A DNA stretch of 64,000 bases from Styela clava (taxonomy: Eukaryota > Chordata > Ascidiacea > Stolidobranchia > Styelidae), in contig NC_135254.1 of assembly GCF_964204865.1 (NCBI RefSeq), positions 14,389,001-14,453,000 on the forward strand, in the 5' to 3' direction. Shown one piece after another: positions 1 to 11,100 of the stretch; position 1 is the stretch's first letter, and the number at the start of each line of letters is the position of its first letter. Made by a program: the position numbers and the translations under genes. The notes beneath the pieces were generated by a model. It made no database searches. It was not told the origin of the DNA and saw nothing but the letters and a program-made list of their open reading frames with translations.

Positions 1-1585
1 CTATTGAGATACCAATGCCAGAGACATTTACAGTTGTACAATTAACTCATTTGTTGCATCAATTCCGCAAGGTATCTCCTACTGGCACTATTGCCAACAA
101 ATCTTTCACTGAATTGTTATCAGATTCTGCACTTTTAACATATGGATTGGATGCGCTCCCAGAGTCTTGGCTCACTGTTACGTATACTCAACTGGTAGAA
201 TTGTGTAATTTAATTTCACCAGAGTGCGAGTATGTAGATTGGAGGAAATTTTTACTTATTGTGTCAAAACCCTGGACTGTACCAACCATTGAAAACCTAT
301 TATCAGCTCAATCTGCATTTCAGAGTGTTGATGTAGCAGAAAATGGCTGGATAACAGAGGATCAATACACGCAAGTAAAAACATGGTTGTGCGACGCTTT
401 TCAAGATGAGGAAGCAAATGAGATGACCTATCCTAGAATGAAAAACCTTCATCAGTTTTTCTTTCTCATGTTCGCAGATTGGGAGCAAAGTCCTCCACGA
501 CTTGACTATGTGAACATGTTGATGTACTTTGCAATGGATCTTGATGCTGTACAAGGATATATGCGTGCGCTTAGCGTTGCATCGAATCAACTCTTCCCTA
601 AAGTGTATAAGACGGTGAATCCACCATCTGCTTCATCGAAAACTGCAGAAACAGAAGACGGCGTTTCTGAAAATCTTCCTGTGAGCAACATCTGTGTCAC
701 AGCAGAAGCAGTTCCAAAGCCGCTTATTTCCGTTCAAGCATGGTGGCTAGTGATGCATCACGGATCTTCCAGGTAGGGATATCCATATGAAAATTGGGAC
801 CTCCCGAAGTGTCCGCACCAAGATGGCGCACAACCTGAACTCAGATCGTGTACCAGGTTAGGGTTCAGCGACATCTTGGTGCGCATACTTCAGGAGTACT
901 GAAAATTGTTTGATTAAATACCATATTTTGCAGAAAATTTTAATATGTGCCAAATTTTTAGTTTGTAATTCTGAAATATCTTACTATTCACTACGAAAAT
1001 TGAAAAATTTGGACACAAAAAAAGTGATTTGATCATCTGAAGTCTCAAAAAAAGTCTTTTTTTTGTTTTTGTAAATGCTGCATATTCACCTCTTCCGCTC
1101 TGAACAACTCCATATACAAGCAGCCTCTGATATCTATTGATATTTAAGGAGCTGCTGTTTTGGAAAGACCAAAATCTTTCTGGTTCAGCTTGCCAAATTT
1201 ATTACAACTTGAGCATGAGCATGGGATTTGAACCCAAAATGGGTAACAAACTTGTTTTTCATCAAATATCTCAATTCCATTTTTTTTAACATTATTTTTA
1301 AACATCCTTACTTCCAGGTTATCAGATTCTCATCGTTTTTCAATCACCGATGATCCGGATGATAAGTTTTCCTTGCAACGACTACAATCAGTATACACAT
1401 CTCTTGATGCAGAGAATTTTGCTCCACAGACGCTCCAACTTCTTCTACAGCATCCTTTGATACAGGACGCTATCCTGTCAACAAATAGATACAGACTACC
1501 AGATATTAGCTCTATATTTGATAAAAGTTCGGTACAAATCGTTGATGGTGAAGATGCTCAATCTGTTCAAGCTAGTATTGGATAA
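1..1585 (+). CDS. SPEF2: SPEF2-like sperm flagellar protein 2, C-terminal two exons (partial)
   Basis: Two exons are visible: the window edge to 772, and 1318-1585, joined by a GT-AG intron (donor CAG|GTAGGG, acceptor TTCCAG|G) that keeps the frame. The reading frame is already open at base 3, so the ATG at 15 is internal and the 5' part of the gene lies upstream. The product resembles the C-terminal helical, EF-hand-like part of SPEF2/KPL2, an axonemal central-apparatus protein needed for sperm tails and motile cilia. Family-like stretches include VDWRKFLL (about residue 75 of the part seen), FFFLMFADWEQSPPRLDY (about 149) and, in the last exon, LLLQHPLIQDAI. The stop is TAA at 1583-1585. 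The identity rests on remembered family patterns; another axonemal EF-hand protein is the main alternative. Confidence 0.75.
796..899. mobile_element. 104-bp hAT-like MITE (family A), perfect 8-bp TSD
   Basis: This element sits in the last SPEF2 intron. TGAAAATT at 788-795 is repeated exactly at 900-907. Between the copies the ends are inverted repeats: the left reads CCTCCCGAAGTGTCCGCACC and the right, in reverse, reads CTCCTGAAGTATGCGCACC. The 'accaagatggcg' core recurs in other family A copies near 19.4, 37.7, 38.2 and 62.0 kb. Confidence 0.8.
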
Positions 1586-1639
1586 TTAACTGATTTTGTG
1601 TTCTATATTTTTTCAACATCAAGCTTTCTCGATCAACTA

Positions 1640-1645
1640 AATAAA
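1640..1645 (+). terminator. Candidate polyadenylation signal of SPEF2
   Basis: AATAAA lies 55 bp after the SPEF2 stop codon, the usual place for the 3' end of a short UTR. Confidence 0.5.
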
Positions 1646-1726
1646 CAACAATGGGTGTATAATTAATGGTGTAAAAATCTGTGTGCATTTTCTTTGTAGT
1701 ATTCATAAATTCCCATTACAATTAAA

Positions 1727-1898
1727 TTTGTTATAAAGTCAGTTCACAATACATTTTAACCTGGTTTGTTTTTATCAGCATTCATTTCAGTTTTCTGACC
1801 TCATTTAATACACCTGTAGGGGCCAACAAACTATAGACGGTATCGATAAATTTCCTTTGCAATTCAAATTTTTTTGGACTTCATGAACACCCTACATA
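1727..1898. mobile_element. Dispersed MITE-like repeat, copy 1
   Basis: It shares 'aagtcagttc.caatata.ttaa', 'ggtttgttt' and the end 'ttcatgaacacc' with 27538-27722. In the second copy the two ends form an inverted repeat (ggtgttTCATGAAGTC), so this is probably a small DNA transposon. It lies in the SPEF2-SET tail-to-tail interval. Confidence 0.55.
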
Positions 1899-3420
1899 TA
1901 TCTTAATTAAAATATAACATATGATAACCCATGATTTTAAAATAATATTTGCTAAGTTTTTACATTTTAAAAACAACCCATGGCTTCTGTTCAAGTGTAA
2001 ACGAGTTTGTTCCTCAGTTTTGTAAATATCCATTGTTTTTTAATGTTCTTTAAATTTAATATTAATTCTATGCTCGAGACTGTGATCCCGACTAGTTCAC
2101 AACAGCAAAGTATTTAGGTGTTGTACAACTTCTCTTTGAGTTTTGGAAATCCGGATTTTTCCCGTTTGGCATACTGCCTGCCACCTAGAATCACATTAGG
2201 TGAGGGCATGAGCAATCGTCATTCAAACGTTTACATGCTAGCAACTGGGCTATCACAATTTTCATCATTGACGTAATGTCACAAGCATTAGTTTGAAATT
2301 CTCCATTGTACTCCCGATTATTCATTTCTCATGATGAATCTTAATCAGTATATTAGCCAGTTATAATGAGCAAACAAAATATCATCAAATAGGCACATTG
2401 TAATACAACTCTTCCTTCGTATTATTTTACCCACTACAGAGTACAAATATCAGGTTTAACCTCCTAGCAAAATTTGGTTGAGAAAATTTTTTGGTATTCA
2501 AATTTACTGCAATGTTTATTATGAAACTTTAGTGATGAGTTTTGCTGCAAAAACTTGGGTTTTTTTGCGAGATTTAAAAATATATATTTTTTGAAATTTC
2601 AGCATTTGCTCTTTTGTCTTGAGATATTGATAGCATATAACAGTGAATATCTATCACCCATTCTGAACATTACTTCCACAGTCCTCACATCACTGGATTA
2701 CTTATGAATCAAAGACTTTATGTCAAAGTAACTACTGTAGGGAACACCAGTGCTGGCATTCAGGGGTTCACACAAACCTAATCTTGTTTTCAGAACTACA
2801 AGTGAATCACGGTTTTCTGAAATAAGGTAACTTGTTGATATCTCCCAACTGCATTCTGTCTGAACAACCCTTACAAAAAGCAGCACAGGTAGATACCATA
2901 AATGAGCCAACCGCACATTCGAATTGTATTGACATTGCTATCATTGGCTGAACAAAGTGAAAAAAATCGAAAACATTTTCGATTACAGCACATCGCTTAT
3001 TACAAAGTGTTGAAACAGTTTTGAATACAGTAAACCAGGATTGAACACCATGGGCAATGAACGAGGCCGTTACAGACTAAATGGGCAGTAAAGAATATGA
3101 CAAAAAAATTGGTAGTTGTAGTAGCAAAAGAGTTTGTTCCTCAACTGATTTCTTTCAGTCGTTCAGGTGATAAATGAAAAAAGACCATCAGGTTTGAGAA
3201 TTCTTTCAGTCTTCCTCCTGTTAAAAATTGTAATCAATTGTAAATTAATTTGGCCTTTATAAATTTCTTCCAATAAATATAGAAAAAAATTAGTTGATCA
3301 GTAATGATGCATACTTCAGGTAACTGCAGTATATTATGTCCTGTTTCATTACTTTTAAAATAATTTTTGATGAGTGTCCAATTTTCAATATTATTAGAAA
3401 TGAAAGTTCGGCTGTTTGGT

Positions 3421-3532
3421 CAACATTGGCCAATTCTCAAGAACCAGGGTTTTTCAAACTGGGCCCTTGTCCCCGTCAACATTGGCCAATTCTCAAGAAC
3501 CATGGTTTTTTAAACTGGGCCCTTGTCCACAC
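3421..3532. repeat. 56-bp tandem duplication
   Basis: Two head-to-tail copies begin CAACATTGGCCAATTCTCAA at 3421 and 3477, both continuing through 'gaacca.gg' and 'aaactgggcccttgtcc'. They differ at a few positions only. Confidence 0.85.
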
Positions 3533-3756
3533 AAGAGGAACAGTTCTCAACTGATGGAAGCCTGTTCGAAGCCAAACTGTGTATTTGAAGAAGAGCATGC
3601 TATTGAATGTTGAGAGTCTCTGGAAGAGGGGGCAACGAATTATGATAGTTTGAGACCACTGAGCTAGTAAAAAAAAATTTTTTATCCAATAACTTGAAAA
3701 TTAAAATAAAGGAACCTCTTTAATGGAAAAAACGTTTGTCGTTAAGATGATGAAGT

Positions 3757-6700
3757 TTACATGTTTATTTGAAGAAAACGATTACAAGTAGCAAAAATTT
3801 TGAATATGTACATTTGCAAGCGAAAGATAATAACTGATGTGAATTTCATACTCACTTCCTCATCACCTTCTCCCTCCTCTCCTTCCTCATCCTCCTCCTC
3901 GAATCCTTCCTCTTCTTCTTCCTCCTCCTCAATATCATCTAAACCATCATCGTCGTCGTCATCATCTTCATCAACACCTGGAAACAAGACGAGACGTTTT
4001 TACAATTTCACTCCAGACAAGGCCTGCTCAAGCTGACTATTCTTATTTAAATTCACACCCTAGAAGGTGGGCTAGAGATTGGAATTAGAGGTTTTCACTG
4101 AACTCACACCGGAAATCAAACCCACCCACAATTGAATGATATAAAAATAAACACAGTATTACAATAAGAAGGGACTACATTTAGGGTTGTAATAGCGACA
4201 AAAATACCAGCTGCAAGCCATTAATCTATTATATATATATATATATAATAAATATGACTATAATGAAGAATCTATAACATATTAGGAATTGTTGTCAAGA
4301 TCCAGGATTGCGATGGCAAATAGGACCACAAATTTTACTTGTATTTCATTTTTTTAATGTATACAAAAGTTTTAATAATAAATTCAAATAATATAGGCAG
4401 AAAGTCAATAAGTTGAGATTCCCTAAATAATATCATTGTAGCGCCTAATACAAATAAGTGCGCAATAATTGATCAACATGTTAGGACTAAAGAGAAAATC
4501 GGACTGAAATTTTTCATACCTTCTGGCGCAAGATAATAATGAAGTGGATTCGGCCAAATATCATCTTTTATGACTTCACCCAACTCATCAGCACCGCAGT
4601 CTCCAGAATCACTGAACCAACTAGAAAAAAATAATTACAATGAAGTTATTTAACGAGTTGAATCAATGCAAAAAAAATAAGAGAAGATATCTTAACTCAC
4701 CTAAAAAAACTTTCTAATTCTTCGTGTTTCCTCTTTCCTTTAGCTGAGTTTTCACCAATTTTTTCTGTTAAATTCTAAAAATGAGCAGACCAGAATTAGA
4801 AGACGATGCAAACAATTTGTCCCAGATTGTTTAAGTCCTATGACAACGCATATCCTATTTTAAGAACAGCAGCCGCATAACCAACACTCTCCACTTTTAG
4901 TTAAAGGCTCAGAGATTAATTTCACTCATTTCACACTAATCAAGGCCATATAAAATGAGTCACTTCTATGTGAGCAGCTACTTTTTTTGAAAGGATATGG
5001 TAGTTACAGTCAAACATATAAATCATGCCTTGGTTAGCATATTATAATATTTCAGGATTTGTGGCCAAAATCTGTAAAATTCATACTTTTCCTTCTTTCC
5101 AATTAATTGTTGTTGAACTTGACGATGGTTCACCTGATTCACTGAGTCTGAATTCTTTTGTTATGACATCATTATCAAAATATGGATTATCAGAAAAATG
5201 CTGAAAAATACATTCATATATCTTAGAGGAGTGTTAATGATTACCACTAGAAGCATACTTCTTACATATCGATGAATATTGCCCATCCGACTAAATCAGA
5301 CTTCTTTTTTTCATGAAGCGTGTTTCCATGACAAGAGATACTTTGTCAGACCAGAACAGCAAACTTGTTTCCCTATAGTCATTATTTCAACAAAAAGACG
5401 AAATGCAATGACGCATGATAACCTTGGATACTAATATTATGAAGACACGACAGAGGACTAGGATTTGCTGGGACTGACCATATAAGGAATGCGGGTATAA
5501 GGTCCATAAAAGGAATGCGGGTGCATCCTAGTTCGCCAGAGTGAATACGAAACAGATCAATCAATTTTATCAAAATATTATTCAGCCATTCTCCACTGTT
5601 ATCAGTTAAAAAATAGGCATACTGAATCATAAGCTCACAAAACTGATTGTGTATCCGGTCTTGATTTCGTTGCACTCTTGAACTTCGACCTTTGTCAGAT
5701 AATGAAGAGCATCTTCATCTTCTTCATTCAGCAGTGCTGATATTTGTGGATGGTTGACAAATGTTGTGACCCAGAAGTTGGGGATGGAAGTAATAAGTTC
5801 TGACCTCTTCAAATAATGTGGCCACCTAATTATAATTGAAAAGAAACGAAAGATTGAGTCATTTTGATGACCCATTTTCAAAAGTCTACAAGGGAAAATA
5901 TAAAAAGTATTTTCTTTAGTGCCAAGTCAAATACAGATAGTGTTTATAAACAAATAGATAGGTAGAATTGGATTAACATTTAACTAACATACACTCCTGC
6001 CTGCACAATTTAATGTGTATAAAAAATCTGAAAAATTCTTCGTACTTAATAATTGAAAATGAGAAGTAAATATCATACCAATTTTCAGAAACATAAAAGC
6101 TTCTTGCATATCAGCGGTAAATTGGGAGTTCAGTTATGTATTCGTTTACAAAGCAACAAATATGAATAATTACAAATCTCATTACTTTAGTTTGTTGTAT
6201 TTTTTTTCAACTTGTAAAATTTCCTCGCTTGATTGTTCATTTAATCGGTCTACTTCATTTTGCACTTCATCTATTTTTTCTATAGCATCTTGTATTTTCT
6301 TGTCTTCTGAAAATAGCAATGAAAAACAATTTGAAAAACTTCAAATAAGGAAGGTCTAAATATAATTAATATAGCATAATGGCAGAAGAGGGCAGCAAAA
6401 CTTCAAAGATGTAACAGAACTTTAATCAAAAAAAAAGACATGGTTACAGAGTCTGAAAAAATTTACAACAGACCCCAACTCAAAATAATTTTTAAAAAAT
6501 TTTTCAACTCAAAAGCAGACTTTAGATAAATTTTGACTCCCGACTCTCGGAAGGAAAAAATTCTAACTTAGATTCTCAGAGTGAAGAAATTTTGACTCAA
6601 ACTCTCGGAAGCAGAAAATTTAAACTTAGATTCTCAGAGTGAAGAAATTTTGACTCAGACTCTCGGAAGACAAAAATTTAAACTTAGATTCTCAGAGTGA

Positions 6701-7661
6701 AGAAATTTCAGACTCTCGGAAGCAGAAAATTTAAATTTAGATTCTCATAGTGGAGAAATTTTGACTCAGACTCTCGGAAGCAGAAAATTTAAACTTAGAT
6801 TCTCAGAGTGAAGAAAGTTTGACTCAGACTCTCGGAAGCAGAAAATGTAAACTTAGAATATCAGAGTGAGGAAATTTGGCTCAGATTCTAGGAAGCAGGA
6901 AATTTAAACCTAGATTCGCAGAGAGAAAAAATTTTGACTCCAACCTTCGGGAGGAAAAAAATTTCAACTCTTGACTTCCAGATGGAAAAATTTTTGACTA
7001 ATCCAAGGATTGAAAAATTTTTGACTCGTTAATTTAAACTCAAACTAATTAATTTGAAAAGTTTTGACTCCAATCAGAGTTTAAAATTTTTTTGGTTTGA
7101 TACGGAGTTTAAAATTTAAGACTGGATTCAGAATTAAAATTTTTTTGACTTGATTCAATGTTAAAAAATATGTGATAAAACTGACAAATACAATATGGAT
7201 ATATATATATACACGGATACAAGTTTTAGCTACACAAATGTTTTTCAGTAATTTAAATCTGGCGGGATTTAAAAAAATTACTACATTTAAAATCTACTGC
7301 CGCGAGATGTCGCACTCCCCTTTTGGATTTTACACACACACACAAATGCGCGCACGTGAACGCTTCCAAAAGCGGCCGATTGAATATATCATCAATTACT
7401 ACAACCGTATTATAACTAGCGATATGTGTATTAAGTTTTGGAATGTACACTGTAACAAACATCAAGAATAGCTATTAATTTACTTTGGAATTTGTATCCA
7501 TAAATCAACTTCTTGTCGCCACAAAAAAGTCTACTAAAATAAACGGGATCGGCGATACTATTTATCAAATCAACTTTTAAAAGTAAAATACCTGGTTCAA
7601 GGTCGCCTTTTCCGTTCTCGCCTTCAATTTTGGCTTTCTTCGCTTGAGTTTTTGCAGACAT
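3757..7661 (-). CDS. SET: SET / TAF-I (I2PP2A) nucleosome-assembly family protein
   Basis: Seven exons on the minus strand, all with GT-AG borders and compatible phases: 7661-7592, 6306-6186, 5825-5639, 5200-5087, 4774-4701, 4620-4520 and 3977-3856, giving 263 codons. SET is a histone chaperone and PP2A inhibitor. Its hallmarks are present in order: a short N-tail from [11 protein letters not shown], the dimerisation helix [14 protein letters not shown], the earmuff domain ([19 protein letters not shown], then [14 protein letters not shown] and [16 protein letters not shown]), [15 protein letters not shown], and a long Asp/Glu tail. The last donor (GAA|GTGAGT, 3855) may lead to a tiny terminal exon that I could not place. 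If it is not used, the frame runs on to TAA at 3757, where a minus-strand AATAAA overlaps. The NAP1L family is excluded by the SET-type dimerisation helix. Confidence 0.92.
6490..6960. repeat. 58-bp minisatellite in SET intron 1
   Basis: About seven degenerate units of a sequence like 'gactctcggaagcagaaaatttaaacttagattctcagagtgaagaaatttt'. The marker CGGAAG (or its variant) falls at 6548, 6606, 6664, 6717, 6775, 6833 and 6891, a 58-bp period with one unit shortened by 5 bp. Decayed units extend to about 7160. Confidence 0.9.
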
Positions 7662-8189
7662 GATTGAAATATAATATACAAAAATTACACCTACTAAAAC
7701 GTAAATCACTTTACTAAAGCACAAAGCCGGCCCCGCGTCAACCCGTGCTCTTCGATCGAGACTAGTAAAACACACGCCGTCTAAGAACTCGCTATACACT
7801 TGTCGCTTCTCTTAGATATTTATCCCCAATAAAACGAACGGTACATCGCGTTTTACGCACAGTCTGTTCCTCGTGGCTTTATTTATTGCGCGTTGTTCGA
7901 CTAAACAACAATTTCACGAATATTTAGAATATGAATCGCTCTCGTCTGCTCGTTTTCTCACGACCGTTTCCTTTTCACCATGATTGGGCTGTACCTTCGC
8001 AGAGTGGGAAAATGAGGTATTTTGATTGGTCATTGAGCCGTCAATCAAAACTCTTTTTCCATCTGGTGAATGAGCGCGTTCGTTGTGGGAAAACGAGACG
8101 AGGTTTATCAGAGTGCGCGATGTGCATACGCCGTGAATATAGGGTGAAGTTCTTTATTTTTTCAAACATCTGATAAACACGTCAAGACA
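7662..8189. promoter_or_regulatory. Divergent promoter between SET and DYNC2I2
   Basis: The two start codons face apart, 528 bp apart, so both 5' UTRs and core promoters must fit here. Inverted CCAAT boxes (GATTGG) occur at 7982 and 8024; the second opens an imperfect palindrome, TTTTGATTGG...CAATCAAAA. The local GC content is higher than in the flanks. No TATA box is convincing. NF-Y-type CCAAT boxes are common in two-way housekeeping promoters; this use is inferred. Confidence 0.6.
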
Positions 8190-11100
8190 ATGTTTTCTGA
8201 TGATTATAGGCCAGGGATTACCATCAAATCGTCATGGAAAAGCCACAGAAAACAAAGAGAAAATGGATCTCAAACCAGGTTTGTCTAATTTCATATAAAT
8301 GCGGTCGATGATCCTACGCTTCGCTGGACTTCGTATCAGCATTACCAGCTGACCGTGGCCATGTTGTTGCTAAGCGATACTGCACGCTGGTCTAAATTTG
8401 ATGCTTTTCTTTTTGCATCAATATAATATCAATAAACAAAGAAACGATTCTAATGGACTTGATTAATTTAATATGTATAACTTAATTTCGTCGACTACAG
8501 GGAGTCCTCGACTTACGACGCAGTTCCGTTCCTGAGACTTGGTGTAACCCAAATTTCAGTGTAAGTCGGAACATTATACTGTACAGTGGTACAGTGCATG
8601 AATTACTCTATACACATCGTACTGTATTGTAAAGTATGGTACTGTACACTAATAAAATGTACAAATAATACAAATAAGAACTTTATTAGAAAAACAGAAA
8701 ACAATCCACATCACGTGAATAAAAGCAAACCTTGATTCAGATTCAGATAATTTATTTTCGTCGTGCAAGAAACATTATGAACAACACAAGCATAGTAAAT
8801 CAAGGCGTGTTTGTAACCTCGATACATCGTAAGTCGCGACCGTCGTAACCCGAGGACTCCCTGTATTGCACTATCAGACTCTGGTATACTCACGTGAAAC
8901 TTTAATGACTCCATATCATTTATAACCTTTTCACATACTGTATATAATTTTCTAATGATCCGTACAAATAATAAAAATATCAAATTTTCTTCCATACCAC
9001 TTCCAATGTGTAATGATTAATAAATATAATATGCTATGTTTTGAACTCGAAAGAGTTTGACTGGTATAATACATAATCTTTCTCTACGCAGCAGTGAGTG
9101 CTTAATCATAGCCTAGTTCAGAGCTATAGTATAAAACAACAGGTCTCATGTAGTTTCGTACCTAACGTACTTCTAGTGGACGTAGCATAACAAATTTTTC
9201 ATGTGTCAATCCTCACCCCACCTGACTACGCCATCCAAAAATTACGTTACAGTGATGTAATAGAGCCATTCAAACTATACGAACTGTCATCCTAGGCGCG
9301 CCATCCAACTGGAAATTGAACAGCCTTTTCTCTCGTTTTGTCGTCGCAACGATCCCGATAGGAGAGAGATCGCTGACGTTAGTCAGTTTTTTATCGTCGG
9401 CGCCGATGCCATTTCGGGCGATCGTACGAGTATTTGGCAAGCTCTATGACTTGATTGTAGTGGCATAATTTTTGGATGGCGTAGTCAGGTGGGGGTTAGG
9501 ATTAGCATGTCAAAAATTTGTTATGCTACGCCTACTAGAAGTACGTTAAGTACAAAACTACACAGGACCCTAAAACAACTCAAATGAATACAAAAAATGG
9601 AATAGCACAATTTTTTTATAACATTTTGAACCACCCTATTTCAGTGAAGTTCTTACATATGAAGTAGACATCCAGACTGTGGAACCACAAGATGCAGAAT
9701 GTCAAACTGTACCTGCAAGTGAAATTTTGGAGAAATCATTAGCACTTGGAAACCAAAATGTGAATGAAACTACTCTTGTAGCATTTCTGTCTTCTGTGGA
9801 ACCTATGATTTCCAAGTAAATACTGCTGTTAAGTTTACTTAAAATGGCGCGGAAACTTGTCAAATTTTAGGGGTATTTGTATAAAATGGAAAGTTTTTAT
9901 TTTAGATATATATTCATACTTTTCTGGCATATGTGGAATAATATGTGACTCGGGTCACTAAGTGTAAGACTATATGAACAGAAATTCAATTTATTTTGTT
10001 TGAATGAAATATGTTGCATAATCTTATCCTGAGTTCTGCGCCATGTACAGAGTTAAATAAGTAAGGCATACCAATTAAAAATTTATAGTATAAAGAAGGT
10101 GGCTCTAAGATACCTATACTGCCTATAATATATCATCAAATCCAATTTACCTACCTACAGACAGTGCTCGGAAGACTCATGATATTGATTTGAACTTGAG
10201 TTATGTTTTTCAAAAACGTGACTCAGATTTGACTATCCATTATAGGTAGGCTACTTGACTTGTGATTCGAAACATCAACGACTCAACACTTAGGACTTCA
10301 AAATTTGTTGGGACTCGAACTTAACTCGAGACTACCCTTGACTTGGACTCGAGGTTCAGCTACTTGTGCTACTCAGAAGCATTGCGATTCCAGAAGCTGT
10401 TCGTCCATATAAGATCTTTTTGCAAAAGTACTGCTTCCACTCCAGAGTACAGCTACATAAGGCTTGTAGTATGTAGAGTGAATGAATGAATAGAATCTAT
10501 TTAGTGTCTCTCAAGATATTCAATTCAATTATTATTTTCAGGCAATTGATCAAAAATTCAACATTTAACGTTTTTGAAGAAGCAAATTGGGGTTCAGATT
10601 TTGAATCAAGCGATACTTCTATGAATTGTGAATATTCGTTACAAGAAACCACTGTGAAAAATGAAACTAAAAATGGTATGCTCATAATATATTTTTTGTT
10701 TGACACTTATTCACTTCGAACAAGGCCACTGTTATCTAACGATATGTGAGGGGCTTCTGTATTTGGAAGGAATGGAATCTTTCCGATTCGGCATTGCCTA
10801 CCTTATTTACTCAAGTTGAAATGGTGGGTAAAGGATTTTAATCTGAGATGTGTAACCTGCGATGTCAACACAGTTCATACTAACGCTCTAATTGCTAGGA
10901 CAGCGCACCACCGCTAGTTCTGTTTAAAAGGGGAATTAGCGCAGTGGTGGGATTCAGCCGGTTTGCACCGGTTCTATAGAATATATATGTGTGAAATATT
11001 TTGTGCACTTATGCCACAGCAGCAGTATCTTGTTTTCCATATATGGAAATGATTAAGTGCAAAAGGATTTCTGAAATTTTTATCATTACTGAGTAGTTCA

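Larger units (their letters stand above)
1646..3756. other. Intergenic interval between SPEF2 and SET (tail to tail)
   Basis: No gene is supported. It holds the MITE copy at 1727-1898 and an imperfect 56-bp tandem duplication at 3421-3532; the rest is unremarkable AT-rich DNA. Confidence 0.6.

Noticed and set aside
3800-4036. Plus-strand poly-Ser frame
   Set aside because: It is the antisense of the SET acidic tail; GAG/GAT codons read as Ser on the other strand.
6490-6960. CRISPR-like array
   Set aside because: The whole 58-bp unit repeats and drifts; there are no constant repeats with unique spacers, and the host is a eukaryote.
7172-7471. Plus-strand frame in SET intron 1
   Set aside because: It contains AC/TA microsatellite-like runs and no family similarity.
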